From Lachnospiraceae bacterium (lineage in GTDB: Bacteria > Bacillota > Clostridia > Lachnospirales > Lachnospiraceae): a stretch of DNA of 64,000 nt. Shown here one piece after another: positions 1 through 6,600 of this stretch. The translations under genes and the position numbers were made by a program. How positions within the stretch are numbered: position 1 is the stretch's first letter; each line of letters opens with the position of its first letter. The notes under the pieces are model-generated. The model searched no databases. It worked only from the letters and a program-made list of their open reading frames with translations, and was not told where the DNA came from. The stretch is from contig JAAZZQ010000003.1 of assembly GCA_014239155.1 (NCBI GenBank), forward strand, positions 186,001-250,000, read 5' to 3'.

Positions 1-224
1 TGTGTACTGTTATATCCTGGAATCACTCTATGGTACTCTTGTTCCACTGTCAAAATATCTATAGACTTTGATAAATTTTCCTGCATTTTTCCTACGGGCA
101 GAAGATACACCACCATCAGCATCAAATAACCTGTCATTATACCAATTACAAGTAGAATAACAGATTGCACCACTTGACTCGTACAATTTTTTAGTATATT
201 TCCTTTTGATTTTTTTTGTTTCAT
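1..224 (-). CDS. N-terminal part of an uncharacterised membrane-anchored protein (truncated by window edge)
   Basis: The minus-strand frame opens with an ATG at 224-222 preceded by AGGAA and stays open to base 1, giving 74 codons. A second ATG at 229-227 runs straight into a TGA, which fixes the start. A short Lys-rich N-terminus is followed by one strongly hydrophobic segment (about residues 20-45) and then a polar stretch, so it is a single-pass or signal-anchored protein with the rest outside the window. It is the last visible gene of a run that also holds the small ORF at 254-413 and the SUKH gene. I do not recognise the family, and no function is assigned. Confidence 0.65.
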   Translation of the reverse strand, partial: MKQKKSKGNILKNCTSQVVQSVILLVIGIMTGYLMLMVVYLLPVGKMQENLSKSIDILTVEQEYHRVIPGYNST

Positions 225-253
225 TTCATCTATTCCTATTGTTTATGATATTA

Positions 254-413
254 TCATTCTTTGCGCGCGCCAATCATCATATCATTGGCTTTGTTTCTAC
301 AACCATTATTTGATCCAAATGCATTGTTGCTCAATACGGAGATTCGACCGCCTCACTGGTGATAACAAAATCCCAATTGCGATTCCCACCACTAGGCATA
401 ACACTGGCAGCAT
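254..413 (-). pseudogene. Small membrane peptide gene, apparently frameshifted
   Basis: A good Shine-Dalgarno (AGGAGATT) precedes an ATG at 413-411. The first frame encodes a very hydrophobic start (MLPVLCLVVGIAIGILLSPV) and stops at 306 after 35 codons with an unconvincing tail. Shifting frame near 345-355 gives a continuation that reads ISVLSNNAFGSNNGCRNK and ends at a TGA at 254. The Asn/Gly-rich tail resembles small clostridial membrane peptides I have seen with a GIxIGxLLxPV core followed by an Asn-rich segment. I infer one small gene broken by a single-base indel, or a very short functional ORF at 306-413. It lies between the SUKH gene and the truncated membrane gene on the same strand. 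Confidence 0.4.
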
Positions 414-442
414 AATGTAATCTCCTTTTCTTATATAACTTT

Positions 443-1276
443 CTATTTTGCTAAACTTTTACCACTTTTTTCCGAATATCCATCTTCACCACGTATTTTC
501 TTAAATTGTTCTATCACATCACTTTCATAGGAACCAATCTGTATATCTGAATAAAATTCTCCTGTCCTAAGCCATGCAATTGTTTTTGTATTCTGGTTTA
601 ACATAACAGCACACGACCAGTTATAATATCCATCAAATCGAATAAAAATTGACTGAAAAGACTCCTCGAGAAGCTCACAAGCGCTTATCTCACTTGTTGG
701 ATACCCTTTTATTCTATAGGTCCCACAAAAAGGCATTCTGCCAATTGCCTGTATAGCAACATATTCTAGTATCATCTCACAAAAAGATTCCATACAGATC
801 TCATACTCCCAGCTTGAATCTGTCTTATTTTCCTCCCACAGCATACTATGATGCACAGCTAGATCAATTCCAAGATAAACTTTTTTGCGTTTTCCTCGAC
901 ACAACACAGCTAAAACATTATCTTTTACAAATAGTTCTTCCAGTTCTAGCAAGCGACATTTATTTCCTATCAAAATTTTGTCTTTGTCAACCACCAAATA
1001 TAACGCCTTAACCACATCGGGCAATTTGATTCGCAGCCTACCTTCTGCCTTTTCAATGTCTTCTATGACATTTTCACTTTTCTTTAAATGAAGCATTTGA
1101 GATACTATCTCAATAAATCTTATCATATTTTCAATCTCTTCCTGACAATTGGCATGGTTCTGATACAACTGCGGCAGCCCTTCATCATTGTACCGTTCAT
1201 TTAATATTTCAGATTGGAAATACTCTCCTTCAAAAATTTTTTTGCCCTGCATATCTACTTTATATTTTCCATACAT
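443..1276 (-). CDS. SUKH (SMI1/KNR4) domain protein, possible immunity protein
   Basis: This 277-residue soluble protein has no signal peptide. The middle matches the SMI1/KNR4 (SUKH) fold pattern: a helix beginning IEKAEGRLRIKLP at about residues 74-86, then a leucine-rich strand region (LLELEEL), then a hydrophobic strand ending in KVYLGIDL. In established families SUKH proteins are often immunity partners of contact-dependent or polymorphic toxins, but many are orphan cell-regulation proteins. No toxin is visible here, though the next genes run off the window. The start ATG has a GGGAGGGAG ribosome-binding site. A T-box leader lies directly upstream on the same strand. The fold is fairly sure; the immunity role is inference. 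Confidence 0.65.
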   Translation of the reverse strand: MYGKYKVDMQGKKIFEGEYFQSEILNERYNDEGLPQLYQNHANCQEEIENMIRFIEIVSQMLHLKKSENVIEDIEKAEGRLRIKLPDVVKALYLVVDKDKILIGNKCRLLELEELFVKDNVLAVLCRGKRKKVYLGIDLAVHHSMLWEENKTDSSWEYEICMESFCEMILEYVAIQAIGRMPFCGTYRIKGYPTSEISACELLEESFQSIFIRFDGYYNWSCAVMLNQNTKTIAWLRTGEFYSDIQIGSYESDVIEQFKKIRGEDGYSEKSGKSLAK

Positions 1277-1309
1277 AATCTCCCTCCCTTACTCCATCAC
1301 CATGTATCA

Positions 1310-1348
1310 CTTTAGTGACTTATTTCTTCTGCGCAGGTCTGTGCATAA
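1310..1348 (-). repeat. 39-bp post-terminator repeat, copy 1
   Basis: Matches 7991-8029: CTTTAG, a 12-base variable middle, then a 21-base identical block (plus strand, containing CTGCGCAGGTCTGTGCAT). In both places it lies just after a minus-strand intrinsic terminator and before a gene start, with the same spacing between the two conserved parts. The nature is unknown; it may be a small dispersed regulatory or promoter-associated repeat. Confidence 0.5.
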
Positions 1349-1590
1349 TAAAAAATCCCACACACTACATCACTGTAATGCATGGGACGTATTAACGCGG
1401 TTCCACCCTGCTTGCCTGTATCACTAAACTGAAAACAGACCACTCATCGATTATAACGGAATCACCGGACCGGATTAGGATCACTCCAAGGTAGTTTTCA
1501 AATATCTCCTGTAAGAGTACTTTCAGCACAAATGGCACTCCTCTCTGTTACATTACAATATCCTACTCGTCTCATCAACGTTTTGCGTTA
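1346..1590 (-). promoter_or_regulatory. T-box riboswitch leader, probably threonine-responsive
   Basis: Reading the minus strand, the region has the T-box landmarks in order: stem I with GATGAGA and an AGAGAG motif (about 1575-1540), a specifier-loop region ending ACTACCTTGGAGT, and the antiterminator T-box AGGGTGGAACCGCG (1409-1396). It closes with a terminator hairpin (about 1386-1352) and a T-run. By alignment with the usual NNN-ACC-TTxG context the specifier reads ACT (Thr). The UGGA bulge would pair with a tRNA whose discriminator base is U, which fits tRNA-Thr. The downstream gene is a SUKH protein, not an aminoacyl-tRNA synthetase or amino-acid gene, so the leader may be orphaned. T-box identity is strong; the amino-acid assignment is inference. 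Confidence 0.85.
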
Positions 1591-1615
1591 TTTATTTTTT
1601 CACTTTTATCAGTCT

Positions 1616-2098
1616 TTATAGTTTCAAAATTGCAATTCGTTCTTCCCCATCCATTTCTCCAGTTTCAACAAATCCAAATGAATGGTATAACTGACTGGCA
1701 ATTTCATTTTCAGGTTCATATGACAACCAACAGTATTCTGCTTCACCACACGGAAATGTTTTTATAAATTTTAATGCAAGTCTGACTGCTTCTTTTCCAT
1801 ATCCTTTATTCTGATAGTTTTTATCTATCATCAATCGCCAGAGATTATAATTACTCTTGGCTATTAATGGAGCATCATCCCAGTAATCGTCTGTATCAAA
1901 ACCTACCATTAAAAAACCTACTGGTATATCATCCTCATATATTCCAAAAGGAAAAGCATAACCATTTCCCATTATGGTGGTATAGGCTTCTATAATACTA
2001 ATATCATTACTCGCCACAAAGCTTTTCTGCTTTTCAGACACATGCAACTTCAGAATATCCCATACGTTTTTTCCATTTATCTTCTCAAGTTTAAGCAT
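1616..2098 (-). CDS. GNAT-family N-acetyltransferase
   Basis: At 160 residues it has the usual GNAT length. The acetyl-CoA pyrophosphate-binding motif A is visible as RLMIDKNYQNKGYGKEAV at about residues 88-105 (core Q-x-K-G-Y-G). It is followed by the C-terminal strand with an Asn-containing helix (ENEIASQLYHSFGF), typical of motif B. The overall pattern resembles the BltD/SpeG-like polyamine acetyltransferase branch, but the substrate cannot be read from sequence. It stands alone between the PARG gene and the T-box leader, with about 180 bases upstream for its own promoter. Its ribosome-binding site is weak. Confidence 0.85.
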   Translation of the reverse strand: MLKLEKINGKNVWDILKLHVSEKQKSFVASNDISIIEAYTTIMGNGYAFPFGIYEDDIPVGFLMVGFDTDDYWDDAPLIAKSNYNLWRLMIDKNYQNKGYGKEAVRLALKFIKTFPCGEAEYCWLSYEPENEIASQLYHSFGFVETGEMDGEERIAILKL

Positions 2099-2277
2099 AT
2101 TTTTTTCTCACAAATTCCTATTTCTATGCCTAATTTTCAAGAATGCCATCGACCTTCTTGTTGCGGCGTGCCAAAGGCTTATTTAACTGCTATCTGCAAT
2201 ACATATACAAAAACATATATTTAGTAGTGTCACTTTAATACTATTATCTTATTCCTAAAAAACAAGTTTGTAAAGAG

Positions 2278-3090
2278 TTAATTTTTAAAAGCTTTAATGC
2301 ATGCTCCATTCTGAGAGCGATCCAACACAGCATGAAAAATAAAATCAAAGTACTGCCCCATGCCTTCATCTTCCAACAACTCTTGCCACCAAGTAGCAAT
2401 TTGTTTCGGATCATTGCGAAACACACCACATCCATATGCGCCTAACACTAGATTTTTGGCTCCCTGTTTTGCAAAAATTGCCAATGCCAGTTTCATTCTG
2501 CGCCGCATAACGCGCTCTGCCTCTGCCTGATTTTCCCCTTTCAACAGCACTTGTCCCATATTCACTGCGGGGAGCGTCAACACAGATGCCTTGAACGGCT
2601 TCTCCACCAATTCAAACTTTCCGTCCCTAAAAAACACAATATCCGGCGAATAAATCGCATGATTTGTGTACATCATAGAACGCTGTTCACGATTCTTTTG
2701 ATAATACGCCTCATGTGCAATCAATGTTCTATAGAGTGTACTTGATGCTGCTAGGCTTTCTTCCTGTGCCATAGCGCCATTCAAAAACCCACCACCCGGA
2801 TTTTTTGCACTGGCAAAATTAAGTACCCCAATATTTTCTTTTCCCTCATTTACAAGCCTAAGAACTGCATCCACCGTGGAAATATTTTCTACACATACAC
2901 TAGATTTTACAGGACCTTCAGAATTACTGTACGCTTCGAGCAATGCATCCGCTTGCTGTGGTGTTATTAGAATACTATCGCGTATTGAGTGCTCCATATC
3001 TATATGGATATTAATTTTTTTATCCTGATATTCATAATACCCTTGTTCCATAATTGAAAGGGTCTGATTGGCAATTGCCTTTCTATCCAT
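2278..3090 (-). CDS. Bacterial-type poly(ADP-ribose) glycohydrolase (TIGR02452/DUF2263 family)
   Basis: This 270-residue macrodomain protein likely removes ADP-ribose from modified targets. The PARG signature is clear: NPGGGFLNGAMAQEE, the Gly-rich diphosphate loop followed by the catalytic QEE glutamates. Further downstream GAYGCGVFRND matches the conserved C-terminal loop of the TIGR02452 family. I chose the ATG at 3090 because GGAGG sits nine bases upstream; the frame is open further upstream but has no ribosome-binding site there. The gene is monocistronic in appearance. Such enzymes occur in clostridia for ADP-ribosylation turnover and sometimes in toxin or phage-defence contexts; nothing here decides between these roles. 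Confidence 0.88.
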   Translation of the reverse strand: MDRKAIANQTLSIMEQGYYEYQDKKINIHIDMEHSIRDSILITPQQADALLEAYSNSEGPVKSSVCVENISTVDAVLRLVNEGKENIGVLNFASAKNPGGGFLNGAMAQEESLAASSTLYRTLIAHEAYYQKNREQRSMMYTNHAIYSPDIVFFRDGKFELVEKPFKASVLTLPAVNMGQVLLKGENQAEAERVMRRRMKLALAIFAKQGAKNLVLGAYGCGVFRNDPKQIATWWQELLEDEGMGQYFDFIFHAVLDRSQNGACIKAFKN

Positions 3091-3211
3091 ACATATACAC
3101 CTCCATAAATTCTGATGGAATATGCTAATTGCAAAGAATTTGCCTGCTGTCCGCAATGTATATTTACAAACTTATTTCCAGCGAATACACAATTCCGAAA
3201 AGGGAGTATTT

Positions 3212-3730
3212 TTATTTGTTTTTTCCACAACATTTTTTATATTTCTTGCCACTTCCACATGGACATGGATCGTTGGGATAAACTTTAGCCTCCTTGACAA
3301 CAGTTGTCGAAGATTTCTGTTCTTTATAAAGTGCTTTCTTTGTCTCCGCGTCAAATATTGTATCCCACTCTTCAAGATTGTACAGCCAATCCGCCTCTGC
3401 TGCCACCATGTTCTTATAGAGGTTCTCTTTATCAAACCCAAGACTTACCTCTGTGTCCTCGTCCATCTCCTCAATCGGATTTTCTGTCTTTAAGCTCTCA
3501 TTGATACCATCAAGAAATCCTGTCATTGTCATAATATCCACATTATACTTTTCCGCAAGCCCTTTTACTGTTCCACGCACTTCCTCATCAGGATTTTTCA
3601 AAAGCTGCTGATAGATTTCCTTTTCTTTCTGAAAATAATCAATCCAAAGCTTCTGAAGTACGTTTTTGTCTGTCTGCTCATTGTACGCCATACCTCTCCA
3701 CTGCTCTAATAAAGTCTTTTCTTCTGCCAT
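3212..3730 (-). CDS. SEC-C motif protein
   Basis: This 172-residue acidic, mainly helical protein ends in a canonical SEC-C zinc-binding motif, [14 protein letters not shown], preceded by the typical YPNDP. In established examples SEC-C tails bind Zn2+ and mediate interactions, as in SecA and YchJ, but the body of this protein carries no recognisable catalytic domain. The ATG at 3730 is preferred over an upstream in-frame GTG because AAAGG lies upstream at a workable distance. Similar stand-alone SEC-C proteins are common in this lineage. Function unknown. Confidence 0.85.
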   Translation of the reverse strand: MAEEKTLLEQWRGMAYNEQTDKNVLQKLWIDYFQKEKEIYQQLLKNPDEEVRGTVKGLAEKYNVDIMTMTGFLDGINESLKTENPIEEMDEDTEVSLGFDKENLYKNMVAAEADWLYNLEEWDTIFDAETKKALYKEQKSSTTVVKEAKVYPNDPCPCGSGKKYKKCCGKNK

Positions 3731-3978
3731 GATCTTTAACACCCTTTCGTCTTTTCCCTTATATTTTTAGATATTTTTGTACCATGAAATCTTCTGCGAT
3801 ATGTTATTCACAGTAGTACAATAACAATACTACAAATGACAAGTCGACAAACTTATATGTCAGTTATAGTATATGTTGTACAAGTGTGGTGACTGTAATA
3901 TCATCAGCCCGCATAGCAACAGTATATACTAAACTTTATAGAAAGTCAAAACATTTGTAAGAGTTCAGACAAGCGGAA

Positions 3979-4134
3979 TAACAGTTCAAGCCGTTGACTT
4001 TCTATCACAGGCATCAAGCCATGCAGAACCACTTTATGGTATCAAAGCCATGTTTCGTGGCTTGATGCATCTTTACCACTATATTTTCTTACGAACCTTA
4101 CAGCACAGTGCAAAATCCTAGACTGAACTGTAAC
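3979..4134 (+). repeat. MITE-like hairpin repeat, copy 1 (most diverged)
   Basis: The outer ends are inverted (TAACAGTTCA and TGAACTGTAAC). Inside lie a GCATCAAGCC/GGCTTGATGC stem and the conserved TTTCTTACG-A-C segment before a third, decayed stem. It is the same layout as the copies at 51584-51717 and 60743-60875, with a longer middle stem (about 156 bp overall) and a decayed first hairpin. It sits in the 580-bp gap between the SEC-C gene and a small membrane protein gene; apart from this and a promoter-like site, I see nothing in that gap. Confidence 0.75.
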
Positions 4135-4194
4135 CAAGCAGACCTGTTGCGACCAAAATCCATTAGAAATTGCTTTTGACAATGGGATTTATGC

Positions 4195-4223
4195 TTGCAT
4201 TTTTCTTCCTTACGGGCTATAAT
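4195..4223 (+). promoter_or_regulatory. Possible sigma-A promoter for the small membrane protein
   Basis: TTGCAT at 4195-4200 and a perfect TATAAT at 4218-4223 are separated by 17 bases, about 90 bases before the start codon at 4314. The -35 box is weak. Confidence 0.4.
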
Positions 4224-4313
4224 CACGTTTATATCTCATATTTTTTATTGTACTTACGGCAGTCAATCTTTTTGACCACTCAGTATGTCTACAGAAAGGC
4301 TTGGTATCAAATT

Positions 4314-4580
4314 ATGAAGAAAAATTCTAAACGACTTGCAGCTATTGCCACACTAATCGCAATTGTTAGTTTGCTTATAGCATATGTAATCTCTGCCTTT
4401 ACAGCTACTTCCGGGGAATGCGCAAATCAGTTTATGTCACTTTTATTTGGAATAATCACAGTTCCACTGCTTGCATGGATTCTATTGTTTTGCATTGGAA
4501 GAATGCAAAATAAACATACAATAGCAGAATTTTTTCCAAAAGATAAAGAGAAAAATACCACCGAAAAAGAAAATATTTAA
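4314..4580 (+). CDS. Small two-helix membrane protein of unknown function
   Basis: An ATG at 4314 with AGAAAGG upstream opens an 88-codon ORF beginning MKKNSKRLAA. Two hydrophobic segments (about residues 8-30 and 38-62) are followed by a charged, Lys/Glu-rich cytoplasmic tail. The frame is open upstream to 4170, but that part overlaps promoter-like sequence and has no ribosome-binding site. Short proteins starting MKKNxKR with two membrane helices recur in Lachnospiraceae without known function. It is one of the few plus-strand genes and is followed by hairpin terminators. Confidence 0.65.
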   Translation: MKKNSKRLAAIATLIAIVSLLIAYVISAFTATSGECANQFMSLLFGIITVPLLAWILLFCIGRMQNKHTIAEFFPKDKEKNTTEKENI

Positions 4581-4813
4581 AATTATAGTAGACATGTAAG
4601 CATTGTCGTGTTATAATTTTTTCGCTAAAAATATCTATCTACAACTTGTGCGAAATATTTCTTAAAAAATCAATCGCTGAAACAATTGGTCAATAATACA
4701 ATAAATTTTATACAGACAGTTCGCAACCATCCTGTCTATAAACAAAACTATGGATTTTATTTTTAATGAAAGTGCTATGGACACATTATGCCTATCTCTT
4801 TTTTGTAAAATTC

Positions 4814-4896
4814 GGAGCTTTGTGCTCCTTTTTGTTTGTATGCGCGGCACAAAAACCGCTGTGGGAATCTGCTAACTGCAGATTCCTTTTGTTTTT
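4814..4896 (+). terminator. Tandem hairpins with T-runs
   Basis: Hairpin one is GGAGC-TTTGT-GCTCC at 4814-4828 followed by TTTTTG. Hairpin three is a 9-bp stem GGAATCTGC/GCAGATTCC at 4864-4886 followed by TTTTGTTTTT. Between them is GCGG/CCGC. They could terminate the upstream plus-strand gene or form a structured leader for the queuosine genes downstream; I could not match a known preQ1 riboswitch. The rest of the 510-base gap (4581-5091) holds only the direct repeat at 4958-5058. Confidence 0.55.
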
Positions 4897-4957
4897 ATAC
4901 ACATGAGCACTGAAAGGAAACATATCAATAGCAAAAAATAAGCCTTCAAAATGGCAT

Positions 4958-5058
4958 GCAAATAGTAACAACAAGAAATATTTAGATCAAAAATAGAACT
5001 CATATGACAAGTTATGGATGTGTCGCAAATAGTAACAAGAAAATTATTTAAACCAAAG
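4958..5058 (+). repeat. Imperfect direct repeat upstream of queL-like gene
   Basis: GCAAATAGTAACA followed by an A/T-rich AGAAAT-like stretch occurs at 4958-4991 and again at 5025-5058, 67 bases apart, with about 80% identity over roughly 33 bases. It ends about 35 bases before the start of the radical SAM gene, so it may be a tandem operator or simply a local duplication. Confidence 0.5.
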
Positions 5059-5091
5059 GCAAAGCTTTTATAAAATGAGGATATTGAATTT

Positions 5092-5805
5092 ATGAAAAAT
5101 GATTCCTTGACAAGATACGCGGAAATTAATGAAAAAAATAAACGGGAGATTGTGCTATTGCGCGGTTCAGGCTGCAAATGGCGGCGTTGCGCATTTTGTG
5201 ACTATCATCTTGATTTCAGTCCTGACGAAAACAGCAACTATGTATTGAATCAGGAAGTCTTGAAAAATGTTACTGGAAAATACAAACGATTGGAAGTCAT
5301 CAATTCAGGAAGCTTTGTCGACCTAGATAAAATGACATTTCAGCTTATTATCGACACCTGCATCCAAAAGAAGATCGAAAAAATTCATTTTGAATGTCAC
5401 TGGATGCATCGGGATGCTATCGCAAACCTGCGCAATACTTTTGATTCATATGGGATTCATGCCAATATAAAAATTGGTGTGGAAACTTTTAATGCACCAT
5501 TTCGTGAAAATGTACTTCACAAAGGGATTAATGAGACTTCTCCTGCAAAAATTGCAGCCTTATTTGATGAAGTATGTCTGCTCTTTGGGCTGGCAGGACA
5601 AACAGAGACTTCCATGCAATATGATATCGAAACAGGACTTGCAAATTTTAATCGTGTCTGCATCAATATTATGGTTGAAAATACAACAAAAATAAAGCCA
5701 AACCCGGCTGTTATTGAAACATTTATCCATAAAATTTATCCACTTTATCAGGATAACGAACGCGTCGATATCCTGTTAGAAAATACAGACTTTGGTGTTG
5801 GGTGA
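5092..5805 (+). CDS. queL: Radical SAM protein, likely queuine lyase (QueL-like)
   Basis: At 237 residues it is a compact radical SAM enzyme. The cluster-binding cysteines are C28, C33 and C36 in GCKWRRCAFCDYH, a CX4CX2C spacing instead of the common CX3CX2C. Further motifs include a Gly/Ser segment VINSGSFVD and a KIGVETF strand. The next gene encodes a YhhQ-type queuosine-precursor transporter. Published work on clostridial queuine salvage described a radical SAM queuine lyase (QueL) linked to such transporters, which would convert queuine to a reusable preQ1-type base. The family assignment rests on size, cysteine motif and neighbourhood. Start ATG has GAGG upstream. Confidence 0.6.
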   Translation: MKNDSLTRYAEINEKNKREIVLLRGSGCKWRRCAFCDYHLDFSPDENSNYVLNQEVLKNVTGKYKRLEVINSGSFVDLDKMTFQLIIDTCIQKKIEKIHFECHWMHRDAIANLRNTFDSYGIHANIKIGVETFNAPFRENVLHKGINETSPAKIAALFDEVCLLFGLAGQTETSMQYDIETGLANFNRVCINIMVENTTKIKPNPAVIETFIHKIYPLYQDNERVDILLENTDFGVG

Positions 5806-5865
5806 GCCATTTTATTTATAATGGACTCTCGAATGCTATATTATTTATTTTGGAGGTAGCTTTTT

Positions 5866-6594
5866 ATGAGCAATGAACTTTTATTGATCCTTAGCCTAAT
5901 CTTAATCTACACTTGTGTAGTGCTTTTTTACCGTTTCCTGGGAAAATCGGGACTTTATTGTTGGACTGTACTTGCAACAATTGCAGCCAATATCGAGGTG
6001 CTAATTGTGGTAAATGCCTTTGGCATGGAACAGACACTCGGAAATATTTTATTTGCTTCTACGTTTCTGGTCACTGATATTTTAAGTGAGACAGAAGGTA
6101 AACATGCTGCAAACAAGGCTGTTTTAATTGGTATTCTTACATCAGGTGCCTTTATCCTAATTTCACAATCATGGATGCTTTACACACCAAATGCCAACGA
6201 CTGGGCTTCACCCGCGATTGCCTCTGTATTTACCAATACGCCGCGGCTAATGCTCAGCAGTATCGTTGTCTACGCAATTGTACAAGCATTCGATGTGTTT
6301 GCATACCATGCAATTTGGTCCAAAACTACAAAGCTGTGTAATGATTCCAAGAAATTTTTGTGGCTGAGAAATAACGGTTCCACTCTAATTTCTCAGTTTT
6401 TCAACACCTTTTTGTACACATTTGCCGCATTTTGGGGCGTTTATGAAATAAAAACTTTAATGAATATTGTTCTCTCGAGCTATGTTATTTTTATTTTCAC
6501 AAGTCTGTTAGATACTCCAGCTGTCTATATTGCAAGAAAACTGTCCCCAGCTGTCAAAAAAGATCGTGCGGAAACAGAACAAAAAGTAGCATAG
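5866..6594 (+). CDS. yhhQ: Queuosine-precursor transporter, YhhQ/VUT family
   Basis: This 242-residue integral membrane protein has about six hydrophobic segments. The family signature is ASTFLVTDILSETEGKHAA (about residues 64-82), the conserved acidic TD-x-x-SE motif of the YhhQ/VUT (DUF165) family. YhhQ proteins import preQ0/preQ1, and related members import queuine for tRNA wobble modification. A strong GGAGGT precedes the ATG at 5866. It is 60 bases behind the QueL-like gene on the same strand, so the two probably form an operon. It converges with the MATE gene, separated by only six bases. Confidence 0.88.
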   Translation: MSNELLLILSLILIYTCVVLFYRFLGKSGLYCWTVLATIAANIEVLIVVNAFGMEQTLGNILFASTFLVTDILSETEGKHAANKAVLIGILTSGAFILISQSWMLYTPNANDWASPAIASVFTNTPRLMLSSIVVYAIVQAFDVFAYHAIWSKTTKLCNDSKKFLWLRNNGSTLISQFFNTFLYTFAAFWGVYEIKTLMNIVLSSYVIFIFTSLLDTPAVYIARKLSPAVKKDRAETEQKVA

Positions 6595-6600
6595 GAAACC

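Noticed and set aside
814-1427. Several plus-strand ORFs of 60-80 codons
   Set aside because: They are shadows of the minus-strand SUKH gene and T-box region, with no ribosome-binding sites and low-complexity composition.
4780-4900. preQ1 riboswitch
   Set aside because: The hairpins do not contain the conserved loop and A-rich tail of preQ1-I, and no preQ1-II or III pattern was recognised.
4662-5177. Minus-strand ORFs across the gap before the queuosine genes
   Set aside because: No ribosome-binding sites, overlapping hairpins and repeats, and one overlaps the start of the radical SAM gene.
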